From positions 62,001 to 126,000 of the forward strand of contig JAUIRK010000127.1 in NCBI GenBank assembly GCA_030549495.1: DNA of 64,000 nt. The letters run 5' to 3'. A model generated the notes under the pieces. It ran no database searches, was not told the origin of the DNA, and saw nothing but the letters and a program-made list of their open reading frames with translations. The DNA comes from Nectonema munidae. Taxonomy: Eukaryota > Nematomorpha > Nectonematoida > Nectonematidae. Position 1 is the first letter of the stretch, and each line of letters begins with the position of its first letter. Shown piece by piece: positions 1-9,256 of this stretch. The position numbers and the translations under genes are program-made.

Positions 1-20
1 CTGAATGGTAATTACTAGGG

Positions 21-62
21 TTAACCCATTAAGTCTGATTTCTATGGTACTTAATGGGTTAA
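21..62. repeat. piggyBac-like miniature element, 42-bp deletion form
   Basis: TTAA-CCCATTAAG ... CTTAATGGG-TTAA, with TTAA at both ends. The middle (TCTGATTTCTATGGTA) is the reverse complement of the start of the 31315-31451 copy, so this is an internally deleted relative. Confidence 0.65.
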
Positions 63-99
63 GTTGCCTGGACCAGACATAGGAGCCATATTTTTAATC

Positions 100-166
100 T
101 TTCAGGCTTCAGCTTCGGCTCCATGTAGACAAATCCTCTGGCTCCGGCTCCAGCTCCGAAGCCCTG
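100..166 (-). repeat. Terminal part of a hAT-like element (CTCCGG family)
   Basis: The complement of the right end reads CAGGGCTTCGGAGCTGGAGC and CGGAGCCAGAGG. Its other end is outside the window or lost. A diverged inverted copy lies at 26508-26565. Confidence 0.45.
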
Positions 167-460
167 GTTACAACACATTGGTTGATTTACCTATCAGGAG
201 CTGTATTCTCTAAATCTCTAAGCTATTTTTCTTGGTAATGAAGACATAAAAACAATTAGGCTATTTAGCAGTCGACAGCTAATTATTAAATATATTAATA
301 GAGTTCCCTTTAAATAAAAATTAGGAATTACACAAACTATCTTATAAATCAAATGAAAAATTTTAACAACAGATGCTATTCACATTTCAATGTAAAAATT
401 TCTGTAGCTATGTGGTATTTCGGGTTTAGGAAGTATTAGCGCGGAGTTTTCGAGTGAACC

Positions 461-601
461 TTTTTTTGGCACAGGCCGTTTTGTGCGACTTTTTTTAAAT
501 TAAGCCATCAAAAACGAACTTTACATGTTATTCGACAATTCCTAGTATTTAATTTCTCAGAAATGATTTTGCTGGGCTAAAAAAGGTCTGTGCCAATAAG
601 G
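461..601. repeat. Short inverted-repeat pair
   Basis: TTTTTTTGGCACAGGCC (about 466-482) and GGTCTGTGCCAATAA (about 586-600) are complementary over about 15 bases. This may be a small MITE; there is no target duplication evidence. Confidence 0.3.
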
Positions 602-849
602 ATTTGCGCCAAATTGGGCCATTTCGGGTATTTTCATGCAAGCTTAACATTATATCGATTGTGTTTTAAATGATAAGATTAAAAATTTGTTCTTATTTTC
701 GAGTTGGAGCAGAAAGATTTGAAATAGCATTGATAAAATGTTGAAAGCTTTACATTTAAGTTTATTCTTAACGTTGCATGTAAAAATTATATTAAAAAAC
801 ACTTATCATATTAAAACTAAAAATAATTAACATGCAATTGGTTGACAAA

Positions 850-924
850 TTATGATAACTCAGCATAGCAAGTTTTTCTATTATACAAAGACATGGACAA
901 CAATTCAGGCGGCTGCATTGAATT
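850..924 (-). CDS. Possible terminal exon of the psq/C2H2 gene
   Basis: A weak candidate. After an acceptor-like ...CCTTTGTAG the minus strand reads in phase 0 NSMQPPELLSMSLYNRKTCY and then AELS followed by TAA, compatible with the phase left by exon 6. A minus-strand AATAAA lies about 90 nt further down (759-764). The whole hAT element at 1157-4776 would then sit inside the final intron. A stretch of 24 codons in AT-rich DNA can arise by chance, so this is only a suggestion. Confidence 0.2.
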   Translation of the reverse strand, partial: NSMQPPELLSMSLYNRKTCYAELS

Positions 925-1370
925 CTACAAAGGTTTTTGGGGGTAATAATAAAATTCGATTCCAAAAATTTTACAAACACAGTAGTAAATCGCAAATACA
1001 TAAGACTCAATCATGTATTTAGGAAAAAAAGAAAATTTTAAATTAGCAACAGATTTGCGTGATTTTCACCACTCCTTTAGCTTAATAAAACTTTCATCTG
1101 AGCTGAATTTTTGAAAAATACTTTTAAGATGTGACACATGGACACCGAAATCCTAACATCCCAGCACATTGTTTTTATTAAAAGGTTCCAAAGGTTCCAG
1201 AAAATACAAAAGGTTCCAAAAAAGTTCCAAAAAGGTTCTAACAAAAATCTTGAATAAATTTTTATTTAAAATAAAAGATAGAAAAAATATAATTCATTTA
1301 AACTATTTTTTTTTTAGAAATTGATCAATAAGTCCAGATTTTCGCGTGTTTATTTTTGAATTTAGTTGAA

Positions 1371-3735
1371 TCAAATCAATATTTTTTTGAGTTCTTCATT
1401 TCTTTTAGTTTGAGCTGCTTTAAGAAAACTATATGCTAAATGAATAGAAGTTGGATTTTTAGAATGAATAGCATCTTCAAGTCTTTTTGAAGCTTTATCA
1501 AGTAAACTATTGGTAGCTTTCTGAACGATTTCATATTCACAACTTTTTTCTTCGTAGTGCATTTCAATCTCCTCAATTTTAACTTTTTTTGACTTAAAAA
1601 TTCGGCAGATTTCTTCTGATCTCTGTTTTGCACTTTCTTGTTTTCGCTTCTCAATTTTATTCTTTTTATCTATTTCCAAATTATCTTTATACTTTCGATA
1701 AGCACTTTTGCCTAAATTAAGAAGTTCGCGAGTTAAAGGAACAGCATAGGGTCTATTATCAAAATACTGCAATTCGCTTCTCACAACCAAACGCGCATTC
1801 ATAGATTTCAAAGACAAATTACTTTTATCATCAGTTAAAATTCTTTTTGAAATTGAAAACTGTCTTTCAACATCGGCGTTACCATGCGAAACGCATAAAG
1901 CAGCTTTAACTATGCTCATTAATACACGATACTTGGGCCTTCCGGGAGAAGTTTTGATTGAAAATATATACCTCCAATAAAAATCGACTCTATCTTTTGT
2001 ATATTTTTCAAGAATAGTCTCAGTCTGCAAAACCTTCCATTCATCTATCAAAACTTCTGTATCAGCTTTTTGAGGCAAAATGCTAGCAAGTTTTTCAATG
2101 TCACTTAAACTAGAAAAATGCGATCTTCTATCTGGAGAAAGACAACGAAAGCACTTGATTAATTCATCGCAAAATAGAGATGATTTTAATATGTAAAAGC
2201 AAGACACCTTATAGAAAGAAAAACATTTTTTCATAAAATTCGTGACTATAATGGAATCAATACCCAGTTTATTTTATTTAATTTTAATTTCTTCACAAAA
2301 TATCATTTTTTTTTGGATCAATAAAAATTTTTTCTGATTCATTTTCAACAGAATTTAGAAACTTTTTTAAAATTTCTTTTATGGAGAAATTCTTTTCTAT
2401 AGGGGTTTCTAAAATTCTGTTTGCTAATGTGATGGTTAGATTTATAATTTCTTCATAAATAAGATGAATTAATTGCTCAGTGTTCTGAAACTTTCTGTTA
2501 AATTTTTCAAAAACCTGTATTGCTGAATTAATAAAAAGAAGTTCGACTTTGAGAGTTGGAGTATTCAGCTGTTCAACAATAAACTTGTAATAAAAATTTG
2601 ATTTTGCGAACTTGCAATTATTTGGAACGAAAACTAGAAAATATTTTTTAAGAAAATCCCATTGTTCCAATATTTTTTTAACTGAAACACCAAGAGAAAT
2701 CCATCGATTGTCAGTGTGCTTCTTTAGCTTTGATATTGGGTAGTTTAATTCTTCTTGTACTTTGTGAAAATCCTCATAACGAGTAGGCCATCCTTTAAAG
2801 TATTTGTAAACAAAAGTTAAAAAAGAAGAAATTTTTTCATTCAAAGCCTTTATGCCTTTTGAAAACGCATTGTGAATTACATGCAACTGACATGTTCCAG
2901 CATTAAAAAGAGCTTTTCCTCTACAAATTTTCACTGTTTCATTAATACGGGAAAAAACTTTTTTGTTAACATTGGGACCATCACTGAAAAGTGTAATAAA
3001 ATTTTCAAACTTTAAATTGTTTGCGTTAACAACATTGATAATTGATTCTGATATGGTTTAACTTCGAGCATGGCCTAAATGCAAACTTTCTAGATGAAAC
3101 GAACAAACCTGATCAAGAATGCTTGACCAAAATCTTATCATAATTTCTAGCTCTTTTTTATCTTCTAAGTTAGTTGTTTCATCATAAGAAATAACAAAAC
3201 TTTTATCTTTAGCGTCATCCAAAATCATTTTTTTAAATATGGACCCAGTGCTTCTGTTAATAAATAGCTTGATTTAGTAGAGCCTAGTGAAAATTCGTTT
3301 GGTATTTTTCCTGGAAACATGTACTGTAAAGTTTCAGCTAAATCATTATTTGAACGTAATGAATAATTTGACAAAATACTTTTAAGCATCCAAATAAGTT
3401 CAGCTTTTGTTGCTTCATCTCGTTTGTAGAATAAGTATAATTTAGTCTGATTACAAGCGTTTTCAGGAATCGTAGAAGTAGATGCAACTTGATCTGATTT
3501 TGAAACTGTTTCTAAAGTGCATTGAAGAATATCTGAACGTTCCACAGTTGTTTTTTTTATGTTTTTCAGTGTTAGAGTGATTCATTATTCCTTGAATTCC
3601 TTTTTTCTTAATACTGATAGAAACTTTACAAAAGGCCTCTTCATCATTCTTTCGAATACACCAAAAATCAATTGTTTTACCAGATGCATTTTCTTTTTTG
3701 AGCCAGTCATTATTAAACTTAATATTGCGTCCCAT
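1371..3735 (-). pseudogene. hAT transposase of the 1157-4776 element
   Basis: Plain DNA-transposon transposase read on the minus strand in four open blocks. 3463-3735 holds a BED-like N-terminus (MGRNIKFNNDWLKK, then Cys and His residues resembling a zinc-binding module). 3225-3545 is the linker. About 2293-3224 is the RNase-H-like core, with SYDETTNLEDK, FSDGPNVNKKVF, GTCQLHVIHNAF and a TDNRWISL segment typical of hAT cores. 1371-2234 carries the C-terminal dimerisation domain (SHGNADVERQFSISKRIL). Visible damage: a frame change between 3463 and 3545, an in-frame TAA near 3060 in the core, and a stop plus frame change between 2234 and 2293. The few breaks suggest a fairly recent loss of function. 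The C-terminal tail is Lys/Glu-rich and probably coiled coil. Confidence 0.85.
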
Positions 3736-4308
3736 TTAAAAAAATTTACTATCTAAACTGAAATCAAAATATAAAAAAATAAATCATTTAAAAATGTATG
3801 CAATATAAATTTAAATTTAAATTTTTTTATAATCAAAAACTTTTTTGGAAAATAACAAGATTATTAAAATTTTTCTATTTAAATCTTTCATCTACAAAAA
3901 CTTCTTTAAATTTCCAAAGTATTTAGATCAATATTTAAACAAAAGCAACCTTAAAAATACAGTTAATTCGTTAAAAGCCCAATTACAAAAATAACAACTA
4001 GATAAATATATGCAAATATCAAAATTTTAAATAGAAACACAAGAAAATAAAATAAATCAACTTACATACTGATGTTAAGTATATAAAAAAGTAATTCCTG
4101 CAACATTTTTTCTGAGCAGTCTAACAAAAATAAAAAGCAATCAAGTTTGTTTTCAGATTGTAAAGGGAAATACCTTTACATATTATGGCCCTTTTTGTAG
4201 TGTATCACATAACAAAGAGAAGAGTGTAATTAAATCAAAACACATACTTGAGAATATAAAAAAAATAATATAAGCAAGCAAGACATTGAGCAAAACTACA
4301 TTTCATTT

Positions 4309-4659
4309 TTATAAAAGTACTTCATAAAAAGTAAGTAAAGCCGAAAGTGTTTCGTCATTTAATCTGTTTCTTATTTTTGTCTTGAAGCATCCCATTGAAG
4401 AAAATACTCTTTCTGGTAGAGATGTTGGCTTTATTGTTTTCAGGGCACTGTAAACTAGTTCCAGCTTTTCTGGTCTTTTTTTATATTCTTTAAAGAGAAA
4501 AAATTCTTTTTTGATAGAACTTAATAGTGTTTCATCATCATGTTCAAAACGTTGTTCATTTTTGTGTTTCCCCATGATTTCATTCATTGATTTCATTTTT
4601 TTCTGTTTTACCCCGGGGCAACGGGTAGGGGGTCCTCGGGGTGGATTCTCTAGTTGCAC
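4309..4659 (-). pseudogene. Second hAT transposase, C-terminal dimerisation fragment
   Basis: The frame encodes ...LELVYSALKTIKPTSLPERVFSSMGCFKTKIRNRLNDETLSALL... (quoted in short here: SLPERVFSSMG and TKIRNRLND are the key motifs). These match the hAT C-terminal dimerisation pattern S-x-x-x-R-x-F-S-x-x-G ... x-x-R-x-R-L. The sequence differs clearly from the C-terminus at 1371-2234, so it comes from another hAT lineage. It sits at the 5' side of the main transposase, an odd place for a C-terminal domain. The likeliest explanation is an older hAT fragment captured by, or lying inside, the 1157-4776 element. The first residues, translated from a GC-rich CCCCGGGG segment, are probably not original coding sequence. 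Confidence 0.65.
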
Positions 4660-4776
4660 TTAGCTATAATTCAATTGTATTATGTGCGCATTCACTATTT
4701 TACAGTTAAAAACCAAAATAAAAAAGAAAACGGTTCTAAAATTTAATAAAGGTTCCAAAGGTTCTACGCTGGGATG

Positions 4777-6152
4777 TCTGTGCAGGCAGACGCGAGTCAC
4801 ATTTATTAATATTCCATTGATAAAATCCAATGGCTAATAAAATTACCAACGCTTCTCCTAAAACGTTAGCTTTTCTATTTATAAAATGTATATAAATAGA
4901 ATATTCTATTTATTAAAAGTAAAGAATAGGATTTACAAAATTATAATTTAAACAAAAGATTTACACTTAAACCAAATATCTATAGAAAAAATAGATATAC
5001 AAGGCTAAAAATAGTAACATGATTAAAAAAAATTTTTCTGAGTAATTTTAAAACCAGCAAATCTATATGTCGATAAGGAGTTTTCTATTTTAAGAAAAAT
5101 TCATTTTTAAGATTTTAGAGTCTAAAATTTTTTATTATAATCTAAAAAATATATCCTTTTCCAGATGTTTTTCTTTTATTTCGAAATTTGTCTTAATTTA
5201 TAAAAACAAACCTGACATTTTAAAACTTGGAGATTCAAACTTAAAATAAATGTTAAAGACAAAAAACGCTCTCTTTTTTGCTCAACCTTAAAATTTTACT
5301 TTAAATAGAATCATTATTTAACCAACTGCTAAAAGGAAACAATATGAAATTTTCTTTCAATTATTCACTCTTAAAATGATGATATTAATAATATCAAAAA
5401 TCTCATTGTCAAACAAATGAGTGAAAGACACTTTGCTCAATCTAAGAGGATTAATAATCTCATTTCTGTAAAAAAATATTCATAGCTTTTCGAATCCTCT
5501 TTTCATAGAATCACATCTTCATTCAGTATACAGAAATATGGCAATTTACTGCAAGTGAAAATCCTGTTAAAAAACAATAAAGAATGAAACGCTAAATAAA
5601 AAAAGCTTAGAAGTATTTAAAAAAACTATTTCGAAAGGTTCATATATATACAAATATTATAACAGAAAAATATCTGTCTTTAAACCAGATATTCCAGTTT
5701 TATAAAGATTTAGACATAATCAATTACCTCAAAACAAGCATAAAAAAATTACACCCCATGTTTTGAATTTGCTATCATAAATTGTAAATATTTTGATTAT
5801 TGATTAGTAATGATAGATTTTTAAATTTCGCAAACCCAAATTTAATAGAGGATCTAAATCAAAGATTATACGCTCTCTAGGCATTTTATATGCTTTAGAA
5901 GCAAAAGCCACCATATATACTTTTTTATAAAAAAAATTTGAACGTTTATAACTTTTTTTTGAGAAAATGTAGACTCACCAAACTGTACATAACTGTTAAT
6001 ATAGACAAAGAAAACCTTGTTTCAAAGTTTCAAAAAATTAACCCAAATACAAAAAATTATTCTGAAATAATTTTAATAATTTATTTTATAATTTTCTCCT
6101 CTTCGATCTGTTGAAATAATAAATGGAAAAAGTACATAGATTTCAAACTCAC
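4777..6152. other. Non-coding, probably intron of the psq gene
   Basis: AT-rich with no convincing exon. A 37-codon minus-strand frame at about 5795-5905 (MPRERIIFDLDPLLNLGL) looks coding-like but does not fit the phase left by exon 6. Confidence 0.45.
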
Positions 6153-6380
6153 TTCTTTGGGTACATGTGTGCTTTTAGGAAGTCCTTGCTCGATCAGTGT
6201 TTGCAAAGGACTAGGATAAAAGATATTGGAAAGAATATTGGAAGTTACTGATCTGGGAGTGGAGGCAGTATCTTTTGAATTAACATTTATCAACGAAAGA
6301 GGTTGTGTTGAATTGAATTTGGATACTAGATTTATTGCCTTGGTTGTAGTATTTGGTACGTGGTTATTTTCTACTTGATT
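6153..6380 (-). CDS. psq/C2H2 gene, exon 6 (C-terminal region, last secure exon)
   Basis: A 76-codon exon between acceptor AAAAATTAG and a consensus donor GAA|GTGAGT, phase 0 at both ends and so in frame with exon 5. It encodes NQVENNHVPNTTTKAINLVS, then a Thr/Ser-rich stretch, then a hydrophobic segment around FYPSPLQTLIEQGL and PKSTHVPKE. No domain is recognised. The low-complexity polar composition matches exons 1, 4 and 5. A GTGAGT donor implies at least one further exon downstream (lower coordinates). None is evident in 4780-6150, so the terminal exon must lie beyond the hAT element at 1157-4776 or outside the window. Confidence 0.65.
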
Positions 6381-7519
6381 CTAATTTTTAAATATAAGAA
6401 ATAATATAAAATTATAGAAACAAAAAATTATATTTAATCTGAAAAACTTTAATATTTTTTCATTTTTTGGGTAGATAAGATATGGATCATTTTTAATTAT
6501 TCAAATTTATACAGCTAGTGATACTTAGTTAAATAGTGAAATTCGCGTACCAAGGCGGCATGAAGAAGGCAGTGGGGTCCACGGGTCATAGTTTGTCTTT
6601 ATAAAAATATCATTAATAAAACGAAATAATGTACTAATGCGTTCTTCTTATTTTGCATACATATAAGTCTATTATTTAGTTTTCGACTTTTCAAAGTGTT
6701 ATTAGAACTTTTAAGGAAGGTAAAATTCACATATTTAATCTTTATTGGAAAATAAATGGAGTGTTGTCTAAAAAAATATAAGGATTATCTTAAAATTCTT
6801 TAGGGTTCCCAATAATCTTAGAGAAAATTAAAGGTGTAACTAGGTTAGTTGTGAAAACTATGTTGTTGTTGGCTGTATACTCTATGATTAGATTTTCCCA
6901 AGTTATCTCAGTTTCGAGACCGAGCAAGGTTGTTTCTTTACTTTGACAACTCAACAACGGTTATACCACAAATGAATCGGCGTTGGTTTTGTATATATGT
7001 GTGAGCAATTATAAAGATTTAGCACACTTTTGCACTGTTGAATCCGAAAATGGCATTCGTTTCTATTGATCGGGTCAGGTTTTATGCCTTGATTTTTTGA
7101 AAAATCCAACATTTTTCTTTCAATTTTTTTTATATAAAATTCCACATTTTTGTAACATTATTGCGGGATTTTGTTATAATAGAAATTGACAAGGATAAAC
7201 ACATGTAAATTCAGTGTGACGTCAGCATTGTGTAAAATTCAAGTGATGAAGTTCCGTTTATTTGAAATCCTTGAATTCTCAACAAACTTCTTTAAATTCC
7301 AACAGTAATCGACTGTTCCTGCACTCCTAGTTCCCTGATATCTGATCTCGATCACTCTCTTTACTCGTCGCTAATCGATACCAGATTCTCAGGAAACCAA
7401 TCCATATGTTAAAATAAGAAATGTATTTTAATGTTCATGTTAGACCCGAGGTTTCTAAAAACAGTCAGAATATTGTTGTCAAGTTTTGCATAGTCCTAGC
7501 AAGAAAATTTTGACGACCA

Positions 7520-8535
7520 GAAGAAAATTTTTCAAACTTCCAGTTATACTTTGCTCATAGATTTTTCAAAGTCAGTATCTCTGATGAGCTGACGAATTTC
7601 AGAACGATCAAAAATACCAGCTTTCAAATTCTCCATGGTTAAACCTGATAAAGCTTTGCACAAATAAGTGAAGCAGTAACCATCCTTGTCCAGAACTTTG
7701 GTGAAATGCTTAATTAAGTGAAGCTTTTTGTGCAGAGGTGGAAAGAGTTTCTTGTCTCTGTCTACAAGGTGGTGTTCATCACCTTCTTTGCTCTGCAAGG
7801 CACCAATTTCTCTCACATAGGTCAGTCCTTCTTCGTGTAATGCTAAGCAGTGTCCCTACTATCTCATATGCATAGAAAGCATGGGTACTTGGTGAAGCCA
7901 GACTGCTGTCCTAGCAAAAAATTCACCATCTTCAGATCAATACAAATAAACCATTTATATTGATCATAACAAATTTTCTCCATCACATATTTCACCGCTT
8001 CATACATTTTATTAAGCGTAGTAAAGTGAGCAACGGGTACAAAGTCCAACTGTATGCCGCTGGGCAGCATAACACATTTCAGCGATCACTTGCATCTGTC
8101 ATTAAACTATCTCCAATCTTTGGGTTAGTACTGTCACACAACAAGCTTGTGCAGAAGCTGAACAATATCTGTACAGTACACCAAATCCTTGTCTTAAAAA
8201 ATAAAGGTACTCTTGCTCCCTTTTGCGGTAAAAGATTATGGGAGCAGTATCAGAGAGGGAATTTTTTTCCCTTCAACCTCGAAGCTAACAGTTCGGAATA
8301 TGACTTTGACATGGTGAAATCGCGAGCGAGATCTTTTAATTCATTTTGGGAAAAAGAATATGGAAGATCATTGTTAATATAATCTTGAACATTAAAGGAA
8401 TCTTCATCACTAATGTCAGAAAATTCTCTAAAGATTTGAATGGTATTTCATCACAGTGAGCTAAAGGACTACGTGCTGAACTGTGAGGCACCCACGCTTT
8501 ATCCTGATCACCAAGTTGTAAAATATGCATAAGAA
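7520..8535 (-). pseudogene. Remnant A of a multicopy arthropod protein family (class uncertain)
   Basis: Recognisable blocks on the minus strand, in family order. Near 8530 is QLGDQDKAWVPHSS. At 7864-8070 are LPSGIQLDFVPVAH, DLKMVNFLLGQQSGF and TKYPCFLCI. At 7544-7816 are LFPPLHKKLHLIKHFTKVLD, GYCFTYLCKAL and LKAGIFDRSEIRQLI. I know these motifs from a very abundant uncharacterised protein family in arthropod genomes, often annotated only as hypothetical. Its multi-copy nature suggests a mobile-element origin, but I cannot assign a superfamily. This copy is broken in many places and is treated as a fossil. It lies in the intron between exons 5 and 6 of the psq gene, on the same strand. Copies B (55020-56050) and C (19940-21410) carry overlapping parts of the same protein. 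Confidence 0.75.
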
Positions 8536-8932
8536 CGCTTTACAAAACTTGTGAATGGTTTCCTGTTAAGAATAATGGTATATTTGCCACAGATGTAGCA
8601 GAACATGCCGGGCTTATTTTTGCAAGTTCTTCTGGTCAAAGCCATTTTTTATATTTAAAATAAAATAATAAGTCGTGAATTCTCGCATTCAAACTCTTCA
8701 GTTCGTTTAAATTGAAAATACCCGTACATGTAAAAACTAGTGGCTTAGTTTAGATTGAACTGGTTAAACAAAAGCAATGTTATTTTGGATTCAGCACATC
8801 AAAATTGTGCTAAATCAGCTAAAAAAACATAGAAAATGAATTTAGTGTTGACTAGTGTAATATGTCTATTAGAAACGTAAAAGAATACTCTTGCAATAAA
8901 TTTTAATAAAAATATGCCAGAAAAAGATATAC

Positions 8933-9107
8933 TAGTTTAGGAGTTAATGATTGTATCGGCACAAATGTTAGATTTTTGGAAAAGTTGAGAGGGGAATCTT
9001 TTGAAACAGAAGCTATACTGGATTCGTTTTGTTCATTTTTTTGATGTTCCAATAAATGCAGCCTCATATCACTACTTGTAGAAAACATTAAAGGACACTT
9101 GGCACAT
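8933..9107 (-). CDS. psq/C2H2 gene, exon 5 (second C2H2 finger)
   Basis: The exon starts after acceptor TTGTTGTTCAG, only 60 nt from the previous donor. Joined to exon 4 it reads K-CAKCPLMFSTSSDMRLHLLEH, a C2H2 finger with exact C-X2-C-X12-H-X3-H spacing. A Ser/Asn/Glu-rich tail ending ...SLTPKL follows. The donor is taken at CTA|GTATATC, which leaves phase 0 and fits exon 6. If that donor is not used, the frame runs on to a stop at 8903 and this would be an alternative last exon. The finger itself is secure; the 3' boundary is less so. The exon lies about 2.9 kb downstream of exon 3 and 2.6 kb upstream of exon 6. Confidence 0.75.
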
Positions 9108-9167
9108 CTGAACAACAAATTATAACAAGATATTTTAAAGTAAAGAAAACAAAACTACTATACTTAC

Positions 9168-9256
9168 TTATTATAAACAGGTGCGCTGGAATTTTCAATA
9201 AAACTTTCGTTTTTGATAGCAACTTTTGATTCGGCTGGTGAATTTTCACCAAAACT
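9168..9256 (-). CDS. psq/C2H2 gene, exon 4 (short linker)
   Basis: An 89-nt exon placed by splice signals and phase. The acceptor is AACATTTAAAG, then AGT TTT GGT GAA..., encoding SFGENSPAESKVAIKNESF and then IENSSAPVYN. The donor GTAAGTATAG is a strong match to consensus and cuts inside a codon (phase 2, AA). The next exon's first base completes the codon as AAA (Lys), directly before the Cys of a zinc finger. The polar linker has no recognised domain; a V-A-I-K-N-E stretch resembles a SUMO-attachment motif (psi-K-x-E), which is suggestive only. The acceptor could also be 2 nt further in, but that would break the frame. Confidence 0.6.

Larger units (their letters stand above)
167..1156. other. 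No gene except the weak exon candidate
   Basis: AT-rich DNA. Only the short inverted-repeat pair (461-601) and the possible exon at 850-924 were noted. Confidence 0.5.
1157..4776 (-). mobile_element. hAT DNA transposon, near full length, broken transposase
   Basis: Ends are inverted: ACATCCCAGC with AAAGGTTCCAAAGGTTC close by on the left, and its complement (GGTTCCAAAGGTTC, GCTGGGATGT) on the right. The 9-mer AAGGTTCCA, exact or near-exact, recurs about four times in the left 90 bp and twice near the right end. Such subterminal repeats are typical transposase-binding sites of hAT elements. No clean 8-bp target duplication was found beside the ends, so the exact termini are uncertain by a few bases. 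The element carries the transposase pieces listed separately on the minus strand, and a second, unrelated hAT C-terminal fragment at 4309-4659. It lies downstream of exon 6 of the psq gene, in the same orientation. Confidence 0.8.

Noticed and set aside
5795-5905. Coding-like minus-strand frame as exon 7 of the psq gene
   Set aside because: The phase does not fit the exon 6 donor and the acceptor is weak.
7960-8382. Plus-strand 140-codon open frame
   Set aside because: It lies opposite remnant A, whose minus-strand motifs are recognisable; the plus frame has no protein-like pattern.
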